Part shown: positions 27,386 through 36,661 of the stretch, one piece after another
How the letters are laid out: each line of letters starts with the position of its first letter
Position numbering within the stretch: the first letter of the stretch is position 1
Origin: JAJDXW01 sp965214795
GTDB taxonomy: Bacteria > Pseudomonadota > Gammaproteobacteria > HK1
Direction of reading: 5' to 3'
Assembly: GCA_965214795.1 (NCBI GenBank)
Contig: OZ243976.1
Span: 1,488,001 to 1,552,000, forward strand
Length of the DNA: 64,000 nucleotides
Notes under the pieces: generated by a model
What the model saw: only the letters and a program-made list of their open reading frames with translations
The model's database searches: none
Told to the model about the DNA's origin: nothing
Position numbers and translations under genes: made by a program

Positions 27386-28006
27386 CTATTCGATGGGGAT
27401 CATCACGTTCTTGCGGAACGCCGGGCGCTCGGTGAGGCGCTGATACCAGGCCTCCAGGTTCGGCATCGACGGGCGCTCGTCGACCAGGTTGAACCAGCGG
27501 TGCGCCTGCGGCCCGATGGGGATGTCGCCCATCGTGAAGCTGTCGCCGACGACATACGGGCGTCCTTCGAGGTGGCGGTCGAGGATTCCCCAGAGTTCAT
27601 AGCCGCGCTCGATGCCCGCGTTGATCTTGTCGTAGTCGCGCTCTGCCTCCGGGGTGCGGACGAGACCCCAGAACACCGGGAGCATCATGTGCGCGCAGGC
27701 GGTCTGCTGCCAGTCCATCCAGGTGTCCGCAACCGCCCGCAGCCGTGGGTCTTCCGGACAGAGCGAGCCCCGTCCGTATTTCTCGCAGAGGTAGCGGGTG
27801 ATGGCGTTCGACTCCCAGAGGACGAAGCCGTCGTCCACCAGGGTCGGCACCAGGCCCATCGGGTTCATCGCGAGGTAGTCGGGCTCCCGGTTGCCGCCGA
27901 ACTTCCCGCCGACGTCGGTCTGGTCATAGTCGAGTCCGAGCTCGTCGGCCGCCCAGAGCGGCTTCATCACGTTGCCGGACGTGCGGCGTCCGAGGATCCT
28001 GAGCAT
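27386..28006 (-). CDS. Glutathione S-transferase
   Basis: 206 residues; GAAGGAG ribosome site 6 bases before the ATG at 28006. The N-terminal thioredoxin-fold domain has Ser10 in RRTSGNV as the candidate catalytic residue. The cis-proline loop is GLVPTLVDD, and WESNAITRYL is the glutathione gamma-glutamyl binding motif. Residues about 85-206 are the all-helical domain, with the conserved SFTMGDIPIG near residue 155. Soluble conjugating or detoxifying enzyme of the broad bacterial beta/theta-like type. Confidence 0.88.
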   Translation of the reverse strand: MLRILGRRTSGNVMKPLWAADELGLDYDQTDVGGKFGGNREPDYLAMNPMGLVPTLVDDGFVLWESNAITRYLCEKYGRGSLCPEDPRLRAVADTWMDWQQTACAHMMLPVFWGLVRTPEAERDYDKINAGIERGYELWGILDRHLEGRPYVVGDSFTMGDIPIGPQAHRWFNLVDERPSMPNLEAWYQRLTERPAFRKNVMIPIE

Positions 28007-28240
28007 CGCGTGGCTCCTTCAGCCGAAGTGGGATCGGGGTAGAGACTTTACACGGTGAGGCGGCTCCGCCGCATCGCCTCGGGTGCCGCCGCCGCAATTC
28101 TCGTTTTGGCGCCCGACTTCACCCCGAGCCGCAAGCCGTCTTCTCCTTGCGACTCGCTCTGGGGCAGATCGGGGGGCGGATCGACGGTCGTGCCGGTCCC
28201 GCGGCGGGACCCGACGAGCGAAATGAGAAAGGGCGGGACC

Positions 28241-28274
28241 GCGGCCGCAGCGGGAAGTCGGGATTTTTTCGGGC
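28241..28274 (+). repeat. Dispersed repeat F, end fragment (copy D)
   Basis: Only the right end of repeat F (CGGCCGCAGCGGGAAGTCGG then TTTTTTCGGG) is present, upstream of the SDR gene. An imperfect palindrome (GTCCCGCGGCGGGAC) lies about 40 bp before it. Confidence 0.5.
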
Positions 28275-28447
28275 TAAGATCACGTCCTCCCGCGGCAGAG
28301 CGCGGACGGGGCGGGGGGTCGATCCGGAGCGGACAGGGCCATTTTGCGCTGCGGCTCCGGATGGGCCTGGAGCTCCGCCCTCCGGCCGGCATCGAACGGC
28401 TCTGCCGGGGCGGGTCGAACTCGTTGACCGGAAACGGGAGGGAGCGC

Positions 28448-29218
28448 ATGGCGCAGTATGTCGAACGCTTCTCGCTGGCCGGCCGGCGGGCGCTCGTCAC
28501 CGGGGCTTCCAGGGGCATCGGCCTCGAGATCTGTGCGGTCCTCGCCGACGCGGGCGCCGACGTCGCCGCCGTCGCGCGCGACCCTCACGGTCTCGCCGAA
28601 GCGCGCGCGGCCGTCGAAGCGGCGGGCCGCCAATGCCTGACCATCGAGGCCGACCTCGCTACCGTCGAGGGGCCGCGCGCCGCGGCGCGCCGGGCGCTGG
28701 CCCGCTTCGGGGCGATCGACGTCCTGGTCAACAACGCCGCGGTCTCCCGACCGCAATCCCTGCTGGAGACACGGGCGGACGATTGGGACCGCACCATGGC
28801 CGTCAATCTCCGGGCGCCGTTTTTGCTGGCGCAGATGCTGGCGCCGAAGATGATCGAGCGGAAGCGGGGCAAGATCATCAACGTCTCCTCGCAGACGGGC
28901 ATCGTGGCGATTCCCGACCACTGCGCCTACGCCGCCTCCAAGAACGGTCTGAACGCGCTGACCAAGGCCATGACCTGCGAGTGGGCGAAGCACGACATCC
29001 AGTGCAACGCGATCTGCCCGACGGTGATCCTGACGCCCATGGGCGAGCGGGTCTGGGGTCCCCCGGAGAAGGGCGATCCCATGCGGGCGAAGATCCCCGC
29101 CGGCCGCTTCGGGCGGCCGGTGGAGGTCGCCGATCTGGTGCTCTATCTGGCGTCGCCTGCCTCGGACCTGATCAACGGCGACACGATCATGCTCGATGGC
29201 GGCTATACGGCGCTGTAG
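28448..29218 (+). CDS. SDR family NAD(P)-dependent oxidoreductase
   Basis: 256 residues; the ATG at 28448 is preceded by GGGAGGGAG. Rossmann motif TGASRGIG near residue 18, NNAA near 93, catalytic Ser in NVSSQTG and YAASK (Tyr and Lys) near 158-162, C-terminal LDGGYTAL. This is a classical short-chain dehydrogenase, acting on sugars, sugar acids or hydroxyacyl compounds. It is followed after 155 bp by a convergent zinc dehydrogenase, so the two may act on related polyols, but they are not in one operon. Confidence 0.9.
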   Translation: MAQYVERFSLAGRRALVTGASRGIGLEICAVLADAGADVAAVARDPHGLAEARAAVEAAGRQCLTIEADLATVEGPRAAARRALARFGAIDVLVNNAAVSRPQSLLETRADDWDRTMAVNLRAPFLLAQMLAPKMIERKRGKIINVSSQTGIVAIPDHCAYAASKNGLNALTKAMTCEWAKHDIQCNAICPTVILTPMGERVWGPPEKGDPMRAKIPAGRFGRPVEVADLVLYLASPASDLINGDTIMLDGGYTAL

Positions 29219-29284
29219 CACGGCGCCGTAGCCGGATGAGCCAGGCGCGGTCCGACGGTTGCGGCGGTCCGTTGGTGGGCGGGT

Positions 29285-29357
29285 CGGCCCGATCGCGCGC
29301 GGCGAGCGCCATCCCGGCCCCTCGTTTCCGTCAGGAACCGTAGCGTGGGACGACCCT
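29285..29357 (+). repeat. Dispersed repeat E, copy 1
   Basis: About 70 bp (CGATCGCGCGCGGCGAGCGC through GGGACGACCCTG) also found at 33645-33742. Located between convergent genes. This copy has a single GTCAGGAACC where the other copy has three 12-bp units. Confidence 0.6.
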
Positions 29358-29373
29358 GCGAAATCACCTCGGG

Positions 29374-30417
29374 CTACGCGCCGCCCGGCATCTCGATCTG
29401 TACCTTGACCGTGCCGGACGGTGCGCTTCGGGCGTAGTCGAACGCCTCGATGCTGTCGCCGAAGGCGTACGTATCGGTGATGAGCGGGGACACCTCGATC
29501 TGGCCGGACGCCAGCATCGCGACCACGCGCGGGTAGATGTGCGCGTAGCGGAAGATATGCTCGACGCGCGCCTCCTTGACCTGCGCCGCGAGCACGTCGT
29601 AGGCGATGGGCGCACCGGGCATGCCGATGAACACGACCCGGCCGCCGGGGCACACGTGGCTGAACACCTCGGCCGCGGCCCGCTCGTTCCCCGACGCCTC
29701 GAAGACCACGTCGGCGCCCCATCCATCGGTCTCGCGGCTGACGACCTCGGCCAGGTTCTCGCGGCGCACGTCCACCGGGGTGACGGCGCCGAACCGGGCC
29801 GCCAGGTCGAGCTTCGGCTCCTGCACATCGCTCACGATCACCTGGCTGCACCCCGCGGCGAGGGCCGCGAGCACCGTCACCATGCCGATCGTGCCGGCCC
29901 CGACGACCAGCGCCACCTCACCCGGCTGGATCTGCGCCTTGGTCGTGGCATAGACCCCGGTCGCAAGGGGTTCGACCATGGCCCCCGCACCGTATGACAC
30001 GCTGTCGGGAAGCTTGAACGTGAAGGCGGCGGGGTGCACGACGGTCGGCCGCAACACGCCGTGCACCGGCGGCGTGGCCCAGAACCGGACCGCGGGGTCG
30101 AGGTTGTACTTTCCGAGGCGCGTCGGCCGGCTGTCGGGATCGGGAATGCCGGGCTCCATGCAGACCCGATCGCCGACCGCGAGGGAGGTGACCGCCGACC
30201 CCGTCTCGACCACCACCCCCGACGCTTCGTGGCCGAGGACCATGGGCTCCTTGACGATGAAGGGGCCGATCCCTCCATGGACGTAGTAGTGGACGTCGCT
30301 CCCGCAGACCCCGACCCGCCGCAGGGCGATGCGCACGTCGCGCGGCCCCAACGCCTCGTCGAGATCGATAGGCCGCAGGGACAGCTCGTCCTTGCGTTCC
30401 AGGACCAGTGCCTCCAT
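29374..30417 (-). CDS. Zinc-dependent polyol/alcohol dehydrogenase (MDR family)
   Basis: 347 residues; purine-rich AGGGGGGAGGG just before the ATG at 30417. GVCGSDVHYY (zinc-ligand Cys), GHEASG (His and Glu ligands) and VVGAGTIG (NAD-binding glycine motif) identify a medium-chain dehydrogenase close to sorbitol/xylitol dehydrogenases; the HYY after GSDV and the PATGVYA-like segment fit that subgroup. The four-Cys structural zinc site is largely missing. It lies 224 bp after the sugar ABC binding-protein gene on the same strand, consistent with oxidation of the imported polyol. Confidence 0.88.
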   Translation of the reverse strand: MEALVLERKDELSLRPIDLDEALGPRDVRIALRRVGVCGSDVHYYVHGGIGPFIVKEPMVLGHEASGVVVETGSAVTSLAVGDRVCMEPGIPDPDSRPTRLGKYNLDPAVRFWATPPVHGVLRPTVVHPAAFTFKLPDSVSYGAGAMVEPLATGVYATTKAQIQPGEVALVVGAGTIGMVTVLAALAAGCSQVIVSDVQEPKLDLAARFGAVTPVDVRRENLAEVVSRETDGWGADVVFEASGNERAAAEVFSHVCPGGRVVFIGMPGAPIAYDVLAAQVKEARVEHIFRYAHIYPRVVAMLASGQIEVSPLITDTYAFGDSIEAFDYARSAPSGTVKVQIEMPGGA

Positions 30418-30640
30418 CCCTCCCCCCTTTGTCGGTGGATGAGCGCCGCCCGGGTGCCAACCGGGTGCCGCCCGGGTGCCACTCGGGTGCCGCGCGGCGG
30501 TGCGGCGGCGCGTCTCGTCCGTTATCCGTCCGCGGCCGGTCCGCCCGCCCCGGCTTCGGCCGCCGAGCCCGGCCGCCCGTTTCGGACCGCGAGCCCGGCC
30601 GGCGGCCGGCCGAAGCCGGCTGGCCGCCGGCTGGCCGTCG
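30418..30640. other. GC-rich spacer with CGGGTGCC repeats and strong inverted repeats
   Basis: No gene. Bases about 30451-30493 hold four CGGGTGCC units with 3-base spacers. Bases about 30590-30635 contain overlapping GCCGGC/GGCCGGCC palindromes and a repeated CCGGCTGGCCG, which can fold into a long stem right after the binding-protein stop. This could attenuate or protect the transcript between transporter and dehydrogenase. Confidence 0.4.
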
Positions 30641-31633
30641 TCAGCGGCCCATCTTCGGCCGCGAGTACCGGTTCGCGTACTCGACGAGGGCCGCGGCGTC
30701 GGAATCCTTGTCGACCATCACGAAGGATCCGCCCCACACCAGCGGGACCTCCTCGCCCTTGCTGTGGGCGACGAAGGCATCGGCGACCGCAACCCCGCTG
30801 TCGTCGATCGGGCGCAACACCGAAGCGGTCAGCCAGCCTTCCTTCATGGCGGTGATCTCGTCGCCGGTGCCCCCGAACCCCATGGTGGCGATCTCGTCGG
30901 ACTTGCCAAGCTGTCTCACCACCTGGGCGGCGCCGAGTCCGACCGCGGTGGACACCCCGTAGATGAGGTCCACGTCGTCGTGGACGGCCAGCATGTTCTG
31001 GGCCGCGTCGAACGCCTTGCTGCGGTCGAAGTCGGTAAAGGGGCCGAGCACCACTTCGATGTCGGGATGCTGCTCGACGACGCTGAGAAAGCCGTCGCGG
31101 CGATCGTCGCTCGCGACGCCGGGCGCGCCTTGAAGGATGATGACCTTGCCCTTGCCGCCCAGGTGCTCGACCGCCCACTCGCCCGATTTCACCCCGCCGG
31201 GGTAGTGGGCGAAGGCGATATAGCTCATGGCCCGCGCGGTCTCGTCTTCGTGCGGGGTGGTGAAGTTGTAGACGACCGTCGGGACGCCGGCCTGCTTGAG
31301 CTTGCGCAGCGCCGGGATCGCCGCCTCGTACTCGGTCGGGCCGAGGAATACGTAGTCGACGCCGCGGGCGATGACCGATTCGACCTGGGCGAGCTGGCCT
31401 GCATGGTCGACGTGGCTGGATACCGCAAGCGCCTGGGCCTCGTATTCGACGCCGAGCTCGTCGAGCCGTCCCTGCATCGACCAGAAGACTCGCTCCCAAG
31501 CGTCCGAGACGTCGAAGGACGGGGACAGATAGGCGATCCGCATCGGCTCCGCCTGCGCCGCGGGCGCTCCTGCGGTGATGGCCGCGAGCGCGGTCGCGAT
31601 GATGAACGAACGACGGCTGAGCATGCTTAGCAT
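30641..31633 (-). CDS. Sugar ABC transporter periplasmic binding protein (RbsB type)
   Basis: 330 residues. MLSRRSFIIATALAAITAG followed by AQA is a signal peptide with a twin-Arg-like RRSF start; cleavage likely after residue 28. The mature part has the type I periplasmic-binding-protein pattern (MRIAYLSPSF, ARGVDYVFLGPT, GDEITAMKEGWLTASVLRP). It binds a sugar or polyol in the periplasm for the permease/ATPase encoded just upstream. Its start overlaps the permease stop by 7 bp, so the three are co-transcribed. Confidence 0.88.
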   Translation of the reverse strand: MLSMLSRRSFIIATALAAITAGAPAAQAEPMRIAYLSPSFDVSDAWERVFWSMQGRLDELGVEYEAQALAVSSHVDHAGQLAQVESVIARGVDYVFLGPTEYEAAIPALRKLKQAGVPTVVYNFTTPHEDETARAMSYIAFAHYPGGVKSGEWAVEHLGGKGKVIILQGAPGVASDDRRDGFLSVVEQHPDIEVVLGPFTDFDRSKAFDAAQNMLAVHDDVDLIYGVSTAVGLGAAQVVRQLGKSDEIATMGFGGTGDEITAMKEGWLTASVLRPIDDSGVAVADAFVAHSKGEEVPLVWGGSFVMVDKDSDAAALVEYANRYSRPKMGR

Positions 31634-32676
31634 GACGAGTCTCTCCCTTGGTGGTGGTCGGAGCCGCGCGCGGTCTCGCGCCGCAGCAGGAATGCAAGCA
31701 CCGGGATACGGCGCTCGCGAAGATTGCTGATGGCGACCGCGATCAGCACGATGGATCCCATCGCCACGAGCTGCCAGAAGAAGTCCACCCCGGCGATGAC
31801 GAGGGCGTTGGTCATCATGGAAAGAAGAAGCGCGCCCATGACGGTGCCGTAGATCGTGCCGCGGCCCCCGAACAGGCTGGTGCCGCCGATGATGACGGCG
31901 GAGATGACGTGGATTTCCATGGCGGTGCCGATCGTGGCCTGGGTCGAATCGATCCGGGCCATCATGATGAGGCCGCCCAGCGCGGTGGCCATCCCCATCA
32001 GCACGTAGACCATGACCTCGACGCGGTTCACGGGCACGCCGGCGAGGCGGGCCGCCTCGCGGTTGCCGCCGATGGCCCGCACGTGGAGACCGAACCGGCT
32101 GTGGTTGAAGAGGCGGGCGGCGAGGGCGGCGAAGAGGAGGGAGATGATCACCGGCACCGGGATGCCCGCGATCTTGCCCTGCCCGATATAGGTGAGGGCG
32201 GCGGGCAGGCCGAAATGCATCTTGCCCGCCGAATGCACCAGGGCCAGGCCGCGCAGGGCGGCCATCATCCCGAGGGTGGCAATGAACGGCGGGATCTTGA
32301 CGACCGCGATCAGCACCCCGGTCAGGCCGCCGAGGAAGGCGCCGAGCCCGAACATGACGAGGACGCCAAGGGCCGGATTCATTCCGCCCTTGATGAGATC
32401 GAACGCGACCACCGTGATGAGGGCCGCGGCGGAGCCGACCGAGAGGTCGATCCCGGCACTCGTGATCACGAACGTCATCCCGACCGCCATGACGATGATG
32501 AAGGACGCCTGGGTCAGGATGTTGACGAAGTTGGTGAGCGTGGCGAACCGGGGGTTGATGGCGGTGAACAGGATCGCGAGGGCCACGATGACGATCGTGA
32601 GCCCCAACCCCTCGAAAACCCAGCGGCGGTCCGCGTGGCCGGCGGCGTTTGCGCCGGCGAAGCCTCCGTTCGTCAT
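31627..32676 (-). CDS. Sugar ABC transporter permease (RbsC/BPD_transp_2 type)
   Basis: 349 residues with about 9-10 hydrophobic segments; a basic C-terminal tail (RRETARGSDHHQGRD) extends into the next gene. Family marks: NILTQASFIIVMAVGMTFVI, SAGIDLSVGS, IGGNREAARLAGVPVNR (cytoplasmic coupling loop) and IIGGTSLFGGRGTIYG. Inner-membrane channel of a ribose/xylose-type importer. It lies 19 bp downstream of the ATPase gene. Confidence 0.9.
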   Translation of the reverse strand: MTNGGFAGANAAGHADRRWVFEGLGLTIVIVALAILFTAINPRFATLTNFVNILTQASFIIVMAVGMTFVITSAGIDLSVGSAAALITVVAFDLIKGGMNPALGVLVMFGLGAFLGGLTGVLIAVVKIPPFIATLGMMAALRGLALVHSAGKMHFGLPAALTYIGQGKIAGIPVPVIISLLFAALAARLFNHSRFGLHVRAIGGNREAARLAGVPVNRVEVMVYVLMGMATALGGLIMMARIDSTQATIGTAMEIHVISAVIIGGTSLFGGRGTIYGTVMGALLLSMMTNALVIAGVDFFWQLVAMGSIVLIAVAISNLRERRIPVLAFLLRRETARGSDHHQGRDSSC

Positions 32677-32695
32677 GCTCGTCGCGCCCCCCGCT

Positions 32696-33469
32696 TCAGT
32701 GCGTCCGGCCGAAGGTGATCAGCCGGACCACCTTGTCGCGCGTGGTCGACGCGGTCTCGACCACGTCGATGAGACGGCCGTTCTTCATGATCGCGATGCG
32801 GTCGGCAAGCTGGAAGACGTGCTCCAGATTGTGGCTGATGACGATCACGCTCACCCCCCGGTCGCGCATGGCCCTGACGAGATCGAGTACGCGGCGGCCT
32901 TCCTCGACCCCCAGCGCGGCCATCGGTTCGTCCATGATGACCAGACGCACGTCCTTGAGGAGCAGCCGGCTGATCGCGATCGTCTGACGCTGGCCGCCGG
33001 AGAGCCTCACGACGGGCTCGTTGAGCCGGGGCAGGTCGATGCCGAACCGCGCGAGCAGCTCGATGGTCCGCTCGCGCATGCGGCCGTGGTCGAGCTGAGG
33101 GACCAGACCGAACAGCCTGGTCCGCAGCTCCCGGCCCAGGAAGACGTTTTCCGGCACGTTGAGGGTGTCCACGAGACCGAGGCCCTGGTGCAGGCAGCCG
33201 ATGCCGGCGGCATCGGCATCGCGCGGCGCGTTGAGCTGGCGCGGCGCTCCGTCGATCTCGATGCGGCCGCCGTCGGGCGGCTGCGCCCCGGCGAGGGCCT
33301 TGACGAGGGTGGACTTGCCGGCGCCGTTGTCGCCGACGAGCGCCAGGATCTCCCCTTCCCGGACGTCGAAGGTCACGTCGTCGACGGCCTTGAGACCGCC
33401 GTAGCTCTTGCTGAGCCCGACGACCCGCAATACCTTGGCCGGGGTGGCCGGGGTGGCTCCTTCCTGCAT
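32696..33469 (-). CDS. Sugar ABC transporter ATPase (single-domain)
   Basis: 257 residues. Walker A GDNGAGKST near residue 46, Q-loop CLHQGLGLVD, signature LSGGQRQTIAISR, Walker B LVIMDEP and switch ISHN. Most RbsA/MglA ATPases are twice this length with two ATPase domains. This short form resembles the fructose (FrcA) and related single-domain subunits. First gene of the transport operon. A 95-bp piece of this gene recurs at 37045-37139. Confidence 0.9.
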   Translation of the reverse strand: MQEGATPATPAKVLRVVGLSKSYGGLKAVDDVTFDVREGEILALVGDNGAGKSTLVKALAGAQPPDGGRIEIDGAPRQLNAPRDADAAGIGCLHQGLGLVDTLNVPENVFLGRELRTRLFGLVPQLDHGRMRERTIELLARFGIDLPRLNEPVVRLSGGQRQTIAISRLLLKDVRLVIMDEPMAALGVEEGRRVLDLVRAMRDRGVSVIVISHNLEHVFQLADRIAIMKNGRLIDVVETASTTRDKVVRLITFGRTH

Positions 33470-33644
33470 GCTGCCTCATCCCGTCGTGGGGGGACGATTA
33501 GATGCAGTTGCCGGCGGCAGGTCAAGCGCGCGCCGGATCGGGCCGGGACTCTCCCGCGCTGGCCGGTCGTCCGCACCGGGTGGGCGGGAGCGCCCTCATT
33601 CGTGTCCTCGGGGGGTCCCGCGGGCCGCGTGGATGGAGCCGATC

Positions 33645-33742
33645 GACCCGATCGCGCGCGGCGAGCGCCATCCCGGCCCCTCGTTTCCATCCGGAACCCC
33701 ATCCGGAACCCCATCCGGAACCGTAGAGTGGGATGACCCTGG
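33645..33742 (+). repeat. Dispersed repeat E, copy 2, with three 12-bp units
   Basis: Matches 29285-29357. The core CCATCCGGAACC is repeated three times in tandem at 33687-33722, while the first copy has one degenerate unit. Located upstream of the helicase gene. Confidence 0.6.
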
Positions 33743-33747
33743 CTTCC

Positions 33748-33822
33748 CGCGCGCCCAGGACCCCGCGCGCCCAGGACCATATACTGCCGACGATCGACGA
33801 CCGACGATCGGGAGGTGGCCGG
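33748..33822 (+). promoter_or_regulatory. Putative promoter/operator of the helicase-DUF2290 operon
   Basis: TATACT at 33780-33785 is a good -10. The -35 region is weak and falls inside a tandem repeat of CGCGCGCCCAGGACC (about 33748-33778). Downstream, CGACGATCG occurs twice in tandem (33788-33810), between the -10 and the ribosome site (GGGAGG), a fitting place for a repressor. Predicted by eye. Confidence 0.35.
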
Positions 33823-33824
33823 AG

Positions 33825-35990
33825 ATGAGCATCGAGATCGTGCGGGGCGCCAGCCACAAGCCCGCAGCCAGCGACAAGCTGATCGAGGTCCTGTCGAAGC
33901 GGACGGAGTGGTCCGGCCAGTTGTTCGTCGGATACCCGATCATCGCGACCCCCATGGGACGATATCGAGTCGATGCCCTGTGGATATCGGAGGAAAAGGG
34001 AATCGTCGCCTTCGATCTCTTTGAAGGATATGAGGCGGGCGATTATGAATCCCGTCAGGATGATTTGGCCAACAAGCTTGAATCTCGACTGAAAGCTCAT
34101 CCGGAACTCGTCGAGCGCCGGAAACTCCGGATTCCGATCCACACGATTTCGTTCGGACCCGCGGTAAACGGTTCGGTTTCAAGAGCCGATGACTACCCGC
34201 TGACTGGTTCCGGATCGATTATCGACAGGCTCGCGGATTTCGAGTGGCCACGGTGCGCTCATCATGTCTACCAGGAAGCGCTGTCCGTCATCGAGAACGT
34301 TTCCGGGATCCGCAAGAGCCGGACCAGGAGAGTAGCCAGCCGCGGAAACTCCCGTGGCGCAAGACTCGAACCCCTTGAGAAAACGATCGCTACACTGGAT
34401 CACGAGCAGAACATAGCGGTCATCGAAACCGTCGAAGGCGTGCAACGTATTCGCGGTCTCGCGGGATCCGGAAAGACCATCGTCCTGGCACTCAAAGCCG
34501 CTTACCTTCACGCGCAGTATCCGGAGTGGCGCATCGCCGTTACGTTCCACACGCGTTCGCTGAAAGGACTTTACCGGGACCTGATTCGGACCTTTCACTA
34601 CCGGCAGACCAGCGAGGAGCCTGACTGGCAGAACCTCCGCGTCGTCAATTCCTGGGGCGCGCCCGGCGATCCCGAACGGGACGGCGTCTACCATGAATTC
34701 TGCAGGAGGCACGGGGTCGACTATCTGGATTTCGGATCTGCGAAGCGCAGCTTCGGCACACAGGATGCCTTTGCCAGGGCCTGCAAGCAGGCGCTCGACC
34801 AAGCGGACGAGCGGAGACCGCTCTACGACGCGCTGCTCGTCGATGAGGCGCAGGATCTCCCACCGGCATTCCTGGCACTCTGTCACGCCTTCTTGAAGGA
34901 CCCCAAACGTCTGGTCTACGCCTATGACGAGTTGCAGAATCTCGCCGGTGAATCGCTGCCGCCGCCGGAAGACATCTTCGGCCGAACGAACGATGGCTCT
35001 CCCTGCGTCCGGTTCGATAACGAGGGCGGCGACTCCCGCCGGCGCGATGTGGTACTGCAAAGATGTTATCGGAATTCGCGACCGGTTCTGGTCACCGCCC
35101 ACGCGCTGGGCTTCGGGATATACCGACCACCACCCAGGGAAGGGGAGACGGGTCTCGTGCAGATGTTCGACCATCCGAATCTTTGGGAAGAGGTAGGATA
35201 TCGAACCCGAGCAGGCGAACTGAAAGAGAATGCACGGGTGACGCTCTGCCGGCCGAAGAAGACGAGCCCCGAATTCCTGGAAGCGCATTCTCCGATCGAT
35301 GATTTGATCCGGTTCAGGGTATTCGAGAGTGAACCCGAGCAGGCGGAATGGCTGGCTGAGGACATCAGAAAGAACCTCGACGAGGAGGAGCTGCACCCTG
35401 GCGATATGATGGTCATCAACCCTGATCCCTCAACTACGCGGAAGAAGGTGGGAATAGTGCGGGCGCGGCTGCTGGATATGGGTATCGAATCCCATCTGGC
35501 GGGGGTCGATACCGCTCCGGACGTCTTCTACAAGCCGACTGCCGTATCATCGGTGACCTTCACGGGCGTTCACCGCGCCAAGGGCAATGAAGCGGCGATG
35601 GTATACATCATCAACGCCGAGGATTGCCAGTCGGCGGTTTTCGATCTCGCCCGCATTCGCAATCGTCTGTTTACCGCGATCACCCGGAGCAAGGCGTGGG
35701 TTCGCGTGCTGGGCGTCGGGCAACGCATGAAGGAGCTGACGCGTGAATACGAGGTGCTGAAGGCCCAACGGTTCGAGCTCCGCTTCAGATATCCGTCGGC
35801 CGAGGAACGCAAGCGGCTGCGCGTCATCCATCGCGACATGACGCAGGCGGAGCGTACGCGCCTGGAAAGCAGAAATCGCAGCCTCAACGACCTGATTCAA
35901 GACGTCGAACGCGGCGACGTTCACATGGAAGACCTCGATGAAGCCGTGCTGAACAAGCTCGAAACTCTCCTGCAACGGCGATCCCGATGA
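33825..35990 (+). CDS. SF1 (UvrD-like) helicase with N-terminal nuclease-like domain
   Basis: 721 residues from the ATG at 33825 after GGGAGGTGGCCGGAG. Residues about 25-110 (QLFVGYPIIATPMGRYRVDA through GIVAFDLFEG) resemble a NERD/PD-(D/E)XK nuclease-related fold, but the usual E-x-K is replaced, so catalysis is doubtful. Helicase motifs: Walker A GLAGSGKT (about 211-218), Walker B LLVDEAQDL (about 337-345), VHRAKGNEA (about 582) and FTAITRSKAWVRVLG (about 616), the SF1 motif VI region. A DNA translocase or helicase, co-transcribed with the DUF2290 gene through an ATGA overlap. No housekeeping UvrD/Rep features; probably a defence component. Confidence 0.75.
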   Translation: MSIEIVRGASHKPAASDKLIEVLSKRTEWSGQLFVGYPIIATPMGRYRVDALWISEEKGIVAFDLFEGYEAGDYESRQDDLANKLESRLKAHPELVERRKLRIPIHTISFGPAVNGSVSRADDYPLTGSGSIIDRLADFEWPRCAHHVYQEALSVIENVSGIRKSRTRRVASRGNSRGARLEPLEKTIATLDHEQNIAVIETVEGVQRIRGLAGSGKTIVLALKAAYLHAQYPEWRIAVTFHTRSLKGLYRDLIRTFHYRQTSEEPDWQNLRVVNSWGAPGDPERDGVYHEFCRRHGVDYLDFGSAKRSFGTQDAFARACKQALDQADERRPLYDALLVDEAQDLPPAFLALCHAFLKDPKRLVYAYDELQNLAGESLPPPEDIFGRTNDGSPCVRFDNEGGDSRRRDVVLQRCYRNSRPVLVTAHALGFGIYRPPPREGETGLVQMFDHPNLWEEVGYRTRAGELKENARVTLCRPKKTSPEFLEAHSPIDDLIRFRVFESEPEQAEWLAEDIRKNLDEEELHPGDMMVINPDPSTTRKKVGIVRARLLDMGIESHLAGVDTAPDVFYKPTAVSSVTFTGVHRAKGNEAAMVYIINAEDCQSAVFDLARIRNRLFTAITRSKAWVRVLGVGQRMKELTREYEVLKAQRFELRFRYPSAEERKRLRVIHRDMTQAERTRLESRNRSLNDLIQDVERGDVHMEDLDEAVLNKLETLLQRRSR

Positions 35991-36661
35991 CACCGGGAGC
36001 GACCTTCGATCAGATTAACCGCCTCATCACGCACTTGGTGAAGGTGGGTCTGGCGGACGACCAGCGATTCGCGTTTCTGCGTGGTACGAGCGTCGTCGAA
36101 ATCACGTTCGAGAACGCCGGGTACGTCTCCGACGCTCTGGGAGATGTTTCGTATGCCGACGTTTACGAGGTCTTTGCACGTAATCGCGTGTTCAACGCCA
36201 AGCTGCTCGACGGCGCCTTGCTCCAGATGATGTATACGTTCAAGGATGGTGTTCTGGAACGGCACCGCCTCGCCTTCTTCCCGGCTCCTCACCTGGAGCG
36301 ATTCGAGCGCGATCCCGACTCCTACGTCGAAGATCGGATGTATGCGGATATCGTCGCCAGGAGCGTTCTGCCGTTGCCCATCCGTTTCGATTACGACTCC
36401 CGGGACGATCGCCACAGGGACGTCGCGCATCCGAAATCCCATCTGACACTCGGCGAGTATGCCCACTGCCGGATCCCGGTGTCGGCGCCTTTGGCTCCCT
36501 GCCAGTTCATCGATTTCATCCTCCGGAACTTCTACCGGACGCGCTCCGGCGAATTCGCTTCCTCTCTTCCCCGATTCGTCGGCGTCTTTGCCGAATCCAT
36601 TACCCCCGCGGAACGAAGCGTCCCGCATGTCACTCTGCCTTCAGGGGTAGCGATTGCCTGA
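35987..36661 (+). CDS. DUF2290 domain protein
   Basis: 224 residues; the ATG overlaps the helicase stop (ATGA). It shows HRLAFFPAPHLERFE near residue 92, LPIRFDYD, HPKSHLTLGEYAHCRIPVSA and CQFIDFILRNFY, which I recognise as the conserved blocks of DUF2290. No known catalytic motif, signal peptide or membrane segment; the conserved His/Asp/Cys residues could form an active or binding site. Tight coupling with the SF1 helicase implies they act as a unit. Biochemical role unknown. Confidence 0.75.
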   Translation: MTPGATFDQINRLITHLVKVGLADDQRFAFLRGTSVVEITFENAGYVSDALGDVSYADVYEVFARNRVFNAKLLDGALLQMMYTFKDGVLERHRLAFFPAPHLERFERDPDSYVEDRMYADIVARSVLPLPIRFDYDSRDDRHRDVAHPKSHLTLGEYAHCRIPVSAPLAPCQFIDFILRNFYRTRSGEFASSLPRFVGVFAESITPAERSVPHVTLPSGVAIA

